Source: JAQVXR01 sp050945755 (GTDB lineage Bacteria; Bacillota; Dehalobacteriia; Dehalobacteriales; Dehalobacteriaceae). From it: a DNA stretch of 8,211 bases. Every line of letters starts with the position of its first letter. Position 1 is the stretch's first letter. The DNA lies in assembly GCA_050945755.1 (NCBI GenBank), contig JBMNTN010000074.1, positions 1-8,211 on the forward strand, written 5' to 3'. Below are positions 1 to 6,499 of this stretch, one piece after another. Under the pieces are notes generated by a model. That model saw only the letters and a program-made list of their open reading frames with translations. It was not told where the DNA came from and searched no databases. The translations under genes and the position numbers were made by a program.

Positions 1-35
1 TTAAACCTTAGATTAAAATACATATTCGACAAGAT

Positions 36-127
36 GTCCGGATACTGCCGGAAATGCTGTCCGGATAATCCCGGTACACCTGTCCGGATGCCTCCGGATT
101 CGCCGTCCGGATGTGCCGGAATATGCA
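36..127. repeat. Four tandem 23-bp TCCGGA-rich repeats
   Basis: GTCCGGAT occurs at 36, 59, 82 and 105, exactly 23 bp apart each time. Every unit carries a second CCGG about 10 bp (9 in the last copy) after the first, so eight CCGG cores alternate at about 10 and 13 bp. The remaining positions vary between copies, so the conserved part is the core and its spacing. This looks like a multi-site protein binding array, not a coding repeat. Arrays of transposase-binding repeats are known at the ends of IS21-family elements, so a leftover IS end is one possibility. No transposase gene or clear terminal inverted repeat is visible here, so that identity is only inferred. Confidence 0.85.
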
Positions 128-179
128 TTAATATTTTGTTAAGCGATGCATAAATGAATCCTTGGTGATTATCAATAAA

Positions 180-207
180 TGGACAGTTTTACTCGAATAT
201 TTATATT
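180..207 (+). promoter_or_regulatory. Probable sigma-A promoter of the diguanylate cyclase gene
   Basis: TGGACA at 180-185 is followed after 16 bp by TATATT at 202-207. Transcription would start near 214 and give a leader of about 60 nt before the GTG at 273. Both hexamers are one mismatch from consensus. The promoter lies downstream of the upstream TTG that would extend the reading frame, which supports the later start. Confidence 0.5.
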
Positions 208-272
208 TATGTAAATTCTATGGAACAAAGAAGATATTACTTAGGATTCAAACTTATCTTGAGGTGTTTTCT

Positions 273-1817
273 GTGAAATTATTACTTAGTCTTTACCTAT
301 TTGTAGCGGTTATATTAACTCAGCTTTTTGCTGCTTACTTTTTTTCAAAGGGTAAAAATAGCTACCGAAAGGCATTCTCTGCATTTATTTTATGTGTCGG
401 TGTTTATTTGTTTGGTTATTTAATGATTATCAATAATAGCAATCTGCAAGAATTGATCTTTTGGAATCAGATTCAGTACTTGGGTTTACCTTTTATTTCT
501 GTACTATGGCTGACGGTGGCTCTTCTTTATACCAAGACCATCTATACCCTAAGTAGGCGGATGACAGTTGTGCTCTTTTTTGTGCCTGTAGTTACTTTTT
601 TCATGCGGCTTACTAATTCTTGGCACCATCTTTTCTACACGAATTGGGAGATAAAACAGCTTTTTGGGTGTTATTCCTTACATATGGAAAGAGGTTGCTT
701 ATATTATGTTCATATTTCCTATACTATATTGTGCTTGCTTCTGACCATTATCATTTACTATTTAGGATACCGAAAAAAACGGTCTGGCTACACCAGACCA
801 CAATTCATGGTTTTCTTTTTTGCTTCCCTACTTCCTCTTATCGGAATCATGCTGATTCTTTTTACTTACGATAAGTGGATAATTGATTTTACGGCTTTAA
901 TAATGCCCATCTCTATACTTATTATTGGTTATGGCATTGTAAAATATGATTTTTTAGAAATAAAGGCTCTCGCTCGAGAAACAATTTTTGAAAACAGTCT
1001 TGATGGCATGATGATATTGGAATCAGGGCTAAGGCTAATAGATTACAACAAGGCTGCTAAAGATTTTTTTCGAGCATTAAATATTTCATTATATAATTAT
1101 CCTATAGAGCATTTATTTAATCGAGAACCAGAGTTGCTGGAAATTTTCAAAAGTGAGACTACCCAGGAATTTTCTGTGATGATTGATGGGGAAAAGCGCT
1201 TCTTTGAGATTAACACATTGCCCTTGGGCATTTCCCATGATAAGAAAACAAGGATGTTTAAAAGTATCCGAGATATTACAGAAAAGAAAAAGATTCAGGA
1301 AAAACTAACTGTTTTGGCTACCACAGATTCCTTGAGTGGTCTTTATAATCGAGCAGAGTTTATGAAGTTGGCTCAAAGGGAATTATCTTGGGCCAAAAGA
1401 CATAATAAGAAATTATCTTTGTTGATGATTGATCTAGATCTTTTTAAAACCATCAACGATACATTTGGACATGCAGCGGGAGATGAAGTGATTCGTGAAA
1501 TGGGAAATATAATAATGACTAATTTCCGAAAAACCGATTTTGCTGGACGCTTAGGAGGGGAAGAATTTGCTGTACTTTTAAGGGATACATCTTTGGATGG
1601 GGCAAAAGGTGCTGCAAAGAAATTTCGGGAGGTTGTGTCAAGGGTAAAAGTGATTTACGCGAAACAGGAAATAAGTTTTACTGTAAGCATTGGAGTGGCG
1701 TCAATCCATGGTGACATTAATAATAGAAGTAATATTGAAGATGTTTTAAAACAGGCAGATGATGCTCTGTATAAAGCAAAAGCCAAAGGACGAAATTGTA
1801 TTGTGACAGCGGAGTGA
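273..1817 (+). CDS. Membrane-bound diguanylate cyclase (7TM - PAS - GGDEF)
   Basis: Predicted to make cyclic di-GMP from two GTP at the inner face of the membrane. The 514-residue protein starts with about seven hydrophobic helices (roughly residues 3-24, 33-53, 68-88, 98-114, 147-165, 178-198, 203-222), resembling the 7TM sensor found at the N-terminus of some histidine kinases. A PAS-like region follows (about 235-340, ending in SIRDITEKKK), then a GGDEF domain (about 345-514). The active site reads GGEEF at 428-432, the metal-binding stretch DLDLFKTIND is at 387-396, and the inhibitory RxxD site is intact as RKTD at 419-422, five residues before GGEEF. It should therefore be active and feedback-inhibited. 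The GTG at 273 was chosen because GAGGTG sits 6 nt upstream; the frame is open to a TTG at 162 but that has no ribosome binding site and precedes the promoter. No EAL domain is present. The signal is unknown. Confidence 0.9.
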   Translation: MKLLLSLYLFVAVILTQLFAAYFFSKGKNSYRKAFSAFILCVGVYLFGYLMIINNSNLQELIFWNQIQYLGLPFISVLWLTVALLYTKTIYTLSRRMTVVLFFVPVVTFFMRLTNSWHHLFYTNWEIKQLFGCYSLHMERGCLYYVHISYTILCLLLTIIIYYLGYRKKRSGYTRPQFMVFFFASLLPLIGIMLILFTYDKWIIDFTALIMPISILIIGYGIVKYDFLEIKALARETIFENSLDGMMILESGLRLIDYNKAAKDFFRALNISLYNYPIEHLFNREPELLEIFKSETTQEFSVMIDGEKRFFEINTLPLGISHDKKTRMFKSIRDITEKKKIQEKLTVLATTDSLSGLYNRAEFMKLAQRELSWAKRHNKKLSLLMIDLDLFKTINDTFGHAAGDEVIREMGNIIMTNFRKTDFAGRLGGEEFAVLLRDTSLDGAKGAAKKFREVVSRVKVIYAKQEISFTVSIGVASIHGDINNRSNIEDVLKQADDALYKAKAKGRNCIVTAE

Positions 1818-1829
1818 ACCTCCTTTAAT
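1801..1829 (+). promoter_or_regulatory. Possible weak promoter for the serine hydrolase cassette
   Basis: TTGTGA at 1801-1806 and TTTAAT at 1824-1829 are separated by exactly 17 bp, at the very end of the cyclase gene and ahead of the next gene cluster. No terminator is visible between the cyclase and the cassette, so read-through is an alternative. The -35 matches consensus at only four of six positions. Confidence 0.25.
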
Positions 1830-1861
1830 TTATAGGATTTCATCTACAAATCTCCAGATAA

Positions 1862-1981
1862 ATAACGAAAATAACTGGACGAGCGGAAAATCAACAAGAG
1901 GTTTATGGAATTAAACTCATCTCCCATGGACAAAGACGCTATGAAATTTATGCTGAAGATAATATGGAATCAGAGGGATAA
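1862..1981 (+). pseudogene. C-terminal remnant of an unidentified gene
   Basis: An open stretch of 39 codons runs from just after an in-frame TAA (1859-1861) to a TAA at 1979-1981. It has no usable start codon; the only ATG is five codons from the end. The translated stretch is hydrophilic and protein-like (it includes VYGIKLISHGQRRYEIYAED). Its stop codon lies 2 nt before the ATG of the next gene, the spacing expected inside an operon. I read it as the tail of a gene whose 5' part was lost when this cassette was joined to the cyclase region. I do not recognise the family. It could also be chance open sequence. Confidence 0.35.
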
Positions 1982-1983
1982 CA

Positions 1984-2163
1984 ATGAAAAAGTATAAGGT
2001 TTCGGATTACTGGAATATGGGCACATCTATCGGGCTGTGCGCGGCGGTTGGCATTGTGCTGGGTGCGCTGCTTCAAAATCTGATTTTATGGCTTTGCGCC
2101 GGTGCCGGTGTGGGTGCGGTTTTAGGAGCCATATCCATGCTGTATAAAAAGGAAACGTCATGA
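1984..2163 (+). CDS. Small two-helix glycine-rich membrane protein
   Basis: Encodes 59 residues: a short polar start (MKKYKVSDYW), then two hydrophobic segments at about 12-32 and 33-53 rich in Gly and Ala with GxxxG-like spacing, and a basic end (YKKETS). Such glycine-zipper miniproteins pack tightly in membranes and are common in Firmicutes, usually with no known function. AGAGGG at 1972-1977 sits 6 nt before the ATG. The stop overlaps the start of the serine hydrolase gene as ATGA, so the two are almost certainly translationally coupled. That suggests a partner or accessory of the hydrolase, which is inferred from position only. Codon use is GC-rich like the hydrolase and unlike the flanking genes. 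Confidence 0.75.
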   Translation: MKKYKVSDYWNMGTSIGLCAAVGIVLGALLQNLILWLCAGAGVGAVLGAISMLYKKETS

Positions 2164-3635
2164 AACGCGCCACGAGTATCCTCATAATCACTGCCTTCAC
2201 CATCGGTTTCTTTGCGGCGGCTGCCCTTGCCCTGTATTTGCCGGACAGGAAAATAAGGACCTATTCCCCAACGGAAGAATTCGCGGCTTTTCTGGATTTA
2301 AGAGTTCCGAAGCTGATGGGGCTATACGAAATACCGGGAGTTAGTATCGCCCTTGTGAGAGACGGGCGGATTGTATATACGTCAGCCTACGGCTACTCCA
2401 ACCAAAAGTCCGGACGAAAAATGACGGTAGATATGCCCATGCGTGTTCAATCCATATCCAAATCGGTTACGGCGTGGGCTGTGCTGAAGCTGGCGGAGGA
2501 AGGAAAGCTGAATCTGGAAGATCCTGCCGAAAAATACCTTAAGGGCTGGAAGCTGCCTGCTTCAGACTACCCGCCGGATGGCGTGACGGTTAAGCGGCTC
2601 CTCTGTCACACCGCCGGATTGCCGCTTGGAGATGTTTTTACGCTTTACTCCCCGGATGAGGCTATGCCTTCTCTGAAGGAAAGCCTGACCCATTCGGCAA
2701 TTCTGTTTCAAATGCCGGGAAAAGGCTTTTCCTATTCCAATGTCGGGTATAACTTGCTGGAGCTTATGATTGAGGTGGTTACAGGAAGGGACTTTGCGGA
2801 ATATATGAAAAACGAGATCCTCTGTCCTCTCGGCATGTATCATTCGGATTTCGAATGGAGTGAAAAATTTCTGGCTTCTGCGCCCCTTGGATATACACTG
2901 GACGGTAATCCGGTTTCCCCCTACCGATACCCTGAAAGGGCGTCGGGAGGATTGATTGCTACGGCGGAGGACATCGCCCGTTTTTGCATCGCGGGGATGC
3001 CAAATTTTTCAGAACAGCGGGTGCTTGCACGCCCTGCCATTGAACAACTCTATTTTGCGCAGACCGAAAGCCTTGGAATATATAGCGCGGTATTTGACGA
3101 TTATGGTTTTGGCTATTATACCGAGGGGTTTTCAGACGGAAAAGTGGCGGTGTCCCATGGAGGGCAGGGAACCGGCTGGATGAGCCATTTCCACGCGGTG
3201 CCTGAAACGGGAGATGCGATTGTCATTTTAACAAACAGTCAGCGGAGCTGGCCGTTCATCTCCAGCCTCCTGAACGGATGGGCGCGGTGGTGTGGATTTT
3301 CTCCACCCGGCATGACGCGCATCCTCTTGGGGGAATGCTTCTTATGGGGAGTGGTTGGCCTAATCGCTGCAATAACACTCTGTCTTATAGCGGATATTGT
3401 CAGGAAAGTTGCGGAGGGCAATCTAAGGTTTATTTCCATGCAGCAAAACGTGGTGAAACCATCACGCATATTCAAAATTGGAATTTCCCTCTCAATATTG
3501 GCTATTTTGTGGTGGGCTTTCTGTCAAAAATATTTGTTCCTTACTACAGTATTTCCGGTTTCATCGATATGGCTTGAAGTGTGCGCCGCCGCGTTTTCGT
3601 TGGCATTACTCATAGAGTCGTTATGTCAAAGTTGA
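2160..3635 (+). CDS. Membrane-anchored serine hydrolase, class C beta-lactamase / PBP-like family
   Basis: A 491-residue protein of the beta-lactamase class C / D-alanyl-D-alanine carboxypeptidase-like superfamily (Pfam Beta-lactamase). The nucleophile motif SxxK is SISK at 98-101, the second motif is YSN at 192-194, and the third motif is HGG at 333-335 in place of KTG, as is common in esterase- or peptidase-like members. The family block LLCHTAGLPLGD is at 147-158. A hydrophobic helix at about 7-27 should anchor the enzyme with its catalytic domain outside the cell. Three further helices (about 391-412, 437-456, 468-488) form a C-terminal membrane part. Substrate is unknown: a peptidoglycan peptide, D-amino-acid peptide or ester are all possible, and beta-lactam hydrolysis is not implied by the fold. 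The start overlaps the preceding stop (ATGA), with AAAGGA about 6 nt upstream. The gene is visibly richer in G+C than the cyclase before it and the BlaI/M56 operon after it, suggesting separate ancestry. Confidence 0.88.
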   Translation: MKRATSILIITAFTIGFFAAAALALYLPDRKIRTYSPTEEFAAFLDLRVPKLMGLYEIPGVSIALVRDGRIVYTSAYGYSNQKSGRKMTVDMPMRVQSISKSVTAWAVLKLAEEGKLNLEDPAEKYLKGWKLPASDYPPDGVTVKRLLCHTAGLPLGDVFTLYSPDEAMPSLKESLTHSAILFQMPGKGFSYSNVGYNLLELMIEVVTGRDFAEYMKNEILCPLGMYHSDFEWSEKFLASAPLGYTLDGNPVSPYRYPERASGGLIATAEDIARFCIAGMPNFSEQRVLARPAIEQLYFAQTESLGIYSAVFDDYGFGYYTEGFSDGKVAVSHGGQGTGWMSHFHAVPETGDAIVILTNSQRSWPFISSLLNGWARWCGFSPPGMTRILLGECFLWGVVGLIAAITLCLIADIVRKVAEGNLRFISMQQNVVKPSRIFKIGISLSILAILWWAFCQKYLFLTTVFPVSSIWLEVCAAAFSLALLIESLCQS

Positions 3636-3697
3636 AATAAGCAATGCCCTGTTTTGTTAGTTTTCAAGTTGTGGTTCTGTTTATAAAATGACCTTAA

Positions 3698-3735
3698 GGG
3701 TAGTGCCACTTAATAATAAGTGGTACTACTCTTTT
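3698..3735 (+). terminator. Rho-independent terminator after the serine hydrolase
   Basis: Arms 3700-3712 and 3717-3729 pair over 13 bp with a single G-T wobble around an ATAA loop. The stem can extend by two pairs to 3698/3731. It is followed by CTTTT and further T-rich sequence. It separates the hydrolase cassette from the BlaI-type operon. Confidence 0.85.
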
Positions 3736-3758
3736 CTGTTATTTATCAAAATCTTTTA

Positions 3759-3787
3759 TTGACAAATTGGTCTATTCAGCATAGACT
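3759..3787 (+). promoter_or_regulatory. Promoter of the BlaI/M56 operon
   Basis: A consensus -35 TTGACA at 3759-3764 is followed after exactly 17 bp by TAGACT at 3782-3787, a four-of-six -10. Transcription would begin near 3794, about 35 nt before the ATG. The -10 and most of the spacer lie inside the upstream operator dyad, so a bound repressor would block polymerase. A consensus -35 with an imperfect -10 suits a repressible promoter. Confidence 0.65.
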
Positions 3788-3815
3788 TATATCATAAAGT
3801 CGATACTGAATAGAC
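3770..3815. promoter_or_regulatory. Paired dyad operators forming one large palindrome
   Basis: Two similar dyads are present. The left one (3770-3786) has perfect 6-bp arms GTCTAT and ATAGAC around 5 bp. The right one (3799-3815) has arms GTCGAT and ATAGAC around 5 bp, with one mismatch. Their centres are 29 bp apart. The two are mirror images, so the whole 46-bp region is also an inverted repeat with 17 of 19 positions matching in the arms 3770-3788 and 3797-3815. The left dyad covers the promoter spacer and -10; the right ends just before the ribosome binding site. BlaI-family dimers bind paired dyads in their own promoters, so these are the likely autorepression sites. The core differs from the TACA/TGTA core of the staphylococcal BlaI and MecI operators. 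Confidence 0.7.
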
Positions 3816-3829
3816 TAAGGAGGATTATC

Positions 3830-4192
3830 ATGAAAGAATATAGACTTGCAGAATGTGAAGAAAAGTTTGCTGAATTAATCTGGCAGAATGAGCCGATTGG
3901 TTCCGGCGACCTCGTGAAGCTGAGTGAAAAGGAAATGAACTGGAAAAAATCCACAACATATACAGTCCTTAAAAAGTTATGTGAAAAGGGCATCTTCCAA
4001 AACAACAATGCTGTTGTTTCATCTCTAATCTCAAGGGATGAGTATTACGCAAGTCAAAGCATACGTTTTGTTGAGGATACTTTTGGAGGGTCTTTGCCGA
4101 AATTTCTAACAGCTTTTATCAGTGGTAAAAAATTAAGTAATCATCAAGCTGAAGAGTTGAAAAGATTGATTGATGAGCACAAGGATGTGTAG
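3830..4192 (+). CDS. BlaI/MecI/CopY-family transcriptional repressor
   Basis: A 120-residue winged-helix repressor of normal family length. The N-terminal DNA-binding domain (about residues 1-72) shows the family pattern: an AELIW stretch in the first helix, then the recognition segment KKSTTYTVLKKLCEKGI. The C-terminal part (about 73-120) contains the dimerisation helices, including FGGSLPKFLTAF, the region in which BlaI and MecI are cut when the receptor is activated. AAGGAGG at 3817-3823 precedes the ATG by 6 nt. The next gene starts 2 nt after its stop, and its partner is the M56 protease, the classical repressor/receptor arrangement. It probably represses its own operon through the two dyads upstream. 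No cysteine or histidine metal cluster of CopY type is evident, so a proteolytic signal fits better than copper sensing. Confidence 0.92.
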   Translation: MKEYRLAECEEKFAELIWQNEPIGSGDLVKLSEKEMNWKKSTTYTVLKKLCEKGIFQNNNAVVSSLISRDEYYASQSIRFVEDTFGGSLPKFLTAFISGKKLSNHQAEELKRLIDEHKDV

Positions 4193-4194
4193 CA

Positions 4195-6174
4195 ATGAGT
4201 GAACTATTTCTTACTGTTTTAAATATGAGCTTTACGGCAAGTTATGTAATTCTTTTTGTAATACTTATCAGGCTGCTACTCAAAAAAGCTCCCAAAATCA
4301 TCACCTATGCCTTATGGGGTGTAGTTGCTTTTCGCTTGATAATTCCATTCTCCTTTGAAAGCATGTTTAGCCTTTTACCACGGAATACGAATACTGTTCC
4401 AATCCCCCATGATATCATCTATCAGCAAAGTCCGCAGATTAATAGTGGGATAGAAGTTGTTGATTCATTTGTTAGTGATTTACTTCCTGCACCAACTATT
4501 GAAGCAAGTGTAAATCCACTTCATATTTATGTTGAAATAGGGTCATACATCTGGATATTAGGCATTATAGCATTGCTTGTTTATAGTCTTGTATCTATTG
4601 TAATCTTAAAAAGACAGCTTAAAAGTGTGCAGTTAATAGAGCAGAATATCTTCCAAGCTAAGAATTTGAAAACACCATTTGTATTTGGCTTAATAAGACC
4701 GAAGATCTATTTACCGGTTGGACTTAACGTGGATGAAAGAAACTATATATTGTTACATGAAAAGACCCATATACAGCGAAAAGACCATATCATTAAAGTA
4801 TTAGCTTTCCTAATAGTGTCCATACATTGGTTTAATCCCCTGGTATGGATTGCGTTCATGTTAATGAGTACAGATATGGAGCTTTCTTGTGACGAAAGAG
4901 TACTGAAAGAAATCAATGAAGAAATAAAAAAGCCTTATGCGAATTCATTATTGTCGCTTGCTGCCGGAAGGCATATTTTAAATGGAAGTCCACTTGCTTT
5001 TGGTGAGGGAAATGTAAAAGGGAGAATAAAAAACGTCTTAAATTATAAAAAGCCAAGGTTTTGGGTAATTTTTATAGGGTTTATTATAATAATAGCTGCA
5101 AGCGTAGGACTGCTAAGTAATCCACAAGGAGTTGATAATGAATATAAAATTGATAAGGCAAAAGTTGTTCAAATAACCCAGCGAACCTATCCAGGCGAAG
5201 AAGTAGTAAAATTGGACAACAGTATTTGGAATGAACTGGTTAATGAAATTAACAAATCAAAGTGGAGTGAACTGACTGAGGAAGATTGGCCAGATGAAGA
5301 AGAAATAGTGTCGAAAATAACTATTACAATGCAAAGGGATGAAAGCATTAATAATAAAGAATATATAGTTTGGATTTATCGTAATAAAGATAAAAATTTT
5401 CTTGGGCAGGAACATGAATTTGCATTAGCCCTTACTTACGATAATCTTTCCGATAATATTTATAGCTGGAGGTTGCCCCAGAGCTTATATTATAAGCTAA
5501 GAAATTTTTTGGCAGATGATGTTGCAGCCGCTGATATAAATTTGAATACTGATGATATTGCGAAATTTGTTGAGGACAACTTATGGGAGTTTATAAGCCG
5601 GAGTGATGTTAACTGGGACGGACGAGAAGAATCTATCTATCTCGACAAATCACAAATAAAAGAAGGACTCATTACGTTACGTATCATTGACGTATCTGGT
5701 GTTGAATTATGGAGTGAGCAGCTTTCCACTTCACATGCAGGCTGGGGCCAACTGTTCCTTTGTGAAATGGATGATAGGCAGTATCTTCTTCGGTATAATC
5801 CTACGATGTATCAAGGATATTGCACATATGTCTATACTCTCTTCACTTTGAAAGACGGTAAAGAAAATGTCTTTCGTACCAATAAACTTGAGTTTGATAT
5901 AAATGGAACAAAGAAACTGGATGTAACCAAAATGATCGAATTTGCGGATGAAGTGAATGCACTACTCGGCAAGAGCGACCTTCTTATCAGCAGTACTGAC
6001 GGCGATTTTAATTTTGGGCTTTATTCTGCAGAACCATTTTTTGAGAGATTTTCTTGGTTGGACGTGGACGAATATAAGAAGCTTTTTGAAGATGGAGACA
6101 GCATTGAATCGAAGTTAAACAAATTCAGTGAGTATGCCATTTCGAACCGCAAGCTGATGGAACACAGAGAATAG
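4195..6174 (+). CDS. BlaR1-like M56 membrane metalloprotease receptor with unusual sensor
   Basis: A 659-residue protein of the BlaR1/MecR1 M56 family. Membrane helices are predicted at about 10-30, 35-52, 114-137, 200-224 and 288-308. The zinc site HEKTH is at 188-192, and E229 in MELSCDE is the likely third ligand; both are typical of M56. In BlaR1 this protease is activated by an outside signal and leads to repressor cleavage. Here the C-terminal ~350 residues (309-659) show no ordered SxxK, SxN and KTG set, so this is not a canonical beta-lactam sensor. The region is rich in acidic and aromatic residues and includes DVNWDGREE at 471-479, which resembles a calcium-binding DxNxDG loop as found in dockerin, EF-hand and FG-GAP-like domains. 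AAGGAT at 4181-4186 is the likely ribosome binding site. It forms an operon with the repressor. The ligand is unknown. Confidence 0.88.
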   Translation: MSELFLTVLNMSFTASYVILFVILIRLLLKKAPKIITYALWGVVAFRLIIPFSFESMFSLLPRNTNTVPIPHDIIYQQSPQINSGIEVVDSFVSDLLPAPTIEASVNPLHIYVEIGSYIWILGIIALLVYSLVSIVILKRQLKSVQLIEQNIFQAKNLKTPFVFGLIRPKIYLPVGLNVDERNYILLHEKTHIQRKDHIIKVLAFLIVSIHWFNPLVWIAFMLMSTDMELSCDERVLKEINEEIKKPYANSLLSLAAGRHILNGSPLAFGEGNVKGRIKNVLNYKKPRFWVIFIGFIIIIAASVGLLSNPQGVDNEYKIDKAKVVQITQRTYPGEEVVKLDNSIWNELVNEINKSKWSELTEEDWPDEEEIVSKITITMQRDESINNKEYIVWIYRNKDKNFLGQEHEFALALTYDNLSDNIYSWRLPQSLYYKLRNFLADDVAAADINLNTDDIAKFVEDNLWEFISRSDVNWDGREESIYLDKSQIKEGLITLRIIDVSGVELWSEQLSTSHAGWGQLFLCEMDDRQYLLRYNPTMYQGYCTYVYTLFTLKDGKENVFRTNKLEFDINGTKKLDVTKMIEFADEVNALLGKSDLLISSTDGDFNFGLYSAEPFFERFSWLDVDEYKKLFEDGDSIESKLNKFSEYAISNRKLMEHRE

Positions 6175-6218
6175 TAGATAGCTTTTCTGTACTAACAGGC
6201 AATAATTTCAAATAAACC

Positions 6219-6256
6219 AAAAGCTGGCAGGCGAATTGCTGTCAGCTTTTAGTTTT
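6219..6256 (+). terminator. Rho-independent terminator after the M56 receptor gene
   Basis: Arms 6219-6230 and 6239-6250 pair over 12 positions (AAAAGCTG with CAGCTTTT, one G-T, then CAG with CTG) around an 8-nt loop. The second arm runs into AGTTTT. The A-rich first arm and T-rich second arm mean it could also terminate the - strand Mop remnant whose stop is at 6266. Confidence 0.8.
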
Positions 6257-6265
6257 AAATAGGGT

Positions 6266-6487
6266 TTAATGTTTTACAAACACTACGTTAACAGCTTTTA
6301 CCAGGGCATATACTTTATCACCTTTGGAAAAGCCGGCATCTTCTAGACTGTCTCGCGTCATCACGGACGTGAGTCTGGGTGCATTACCCGTTCAGCCGCC
6401 TACTCACATAGTGACTTGGGCCATTATCTCATCTGTTTTAATGTTTTCAATTTCACCGGTTATATTATTTCGTACTCCTGCTTCCAA
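6266..6487 (-). pseudogene. Broken Mop-like molybdate-binding (TOBE) protein gene
   Basis: Read from a TTG at 6487 down to a TAA at 6268-6266, one frame gives a Mop-like protein. The start is MEAGVRNNITGEIENIK, continuing to QVTM; the end is SVMTRDSLEDAGFSKGDKV, continuing to ALVKAVNVVFVKH. Intact Mop proteins of about 68 residues bind molybdate or tungstate as oligomers for storage or delivery. Here two in-frame TGA codons (6406-6404 and 6394-6392) fall in the middle, and this stretch is about five codons longer than I would expect, so a small insertion or a pair of indels probably broke it. Both halves are in the same frame and well preserved, so the damage looks recent. The ribosome binding site GGAGGTGATC (6499-6490) is a perfect anti-SD match 5 to 7 nt before the TTG. 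No molybdenum gene is adjacent. Family assignment is from recalled Mop patterns, not a search. Confidence 0.8.
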
Positions 6488-6499
6488 AAGATCACCTCC

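Noticed and set aside
36..127. CRISPR array
   Set aside because: The period is only 23 bp with no distinct spacers, and the repeat itself is degenerate; no cas genes are present.
162..272. Upstream extension of the cyclase frame to a TTG at 162
   Set aside because: No ribosome binding site precedes it, the extra 37 residues are not family-like, and a better promoter and a GTG with GAGGTG lie downstream.
4648..6174. Penicillin-binding sensor domain in the M56 receptor
   Set aside because: The only SxxK-like match (SQIK, residues 486-489) is isolated, with no SxN or KTG in order, so it is taken as chance.
6392..6406. TGA codons of the Mop remnant decoded as selenocysteine
   Set aside because: Mop proteins are not known selenoproteins, the TGAs fall in an apparently inserted stretch, and no selenocysteine insertion hairpin was recognised.
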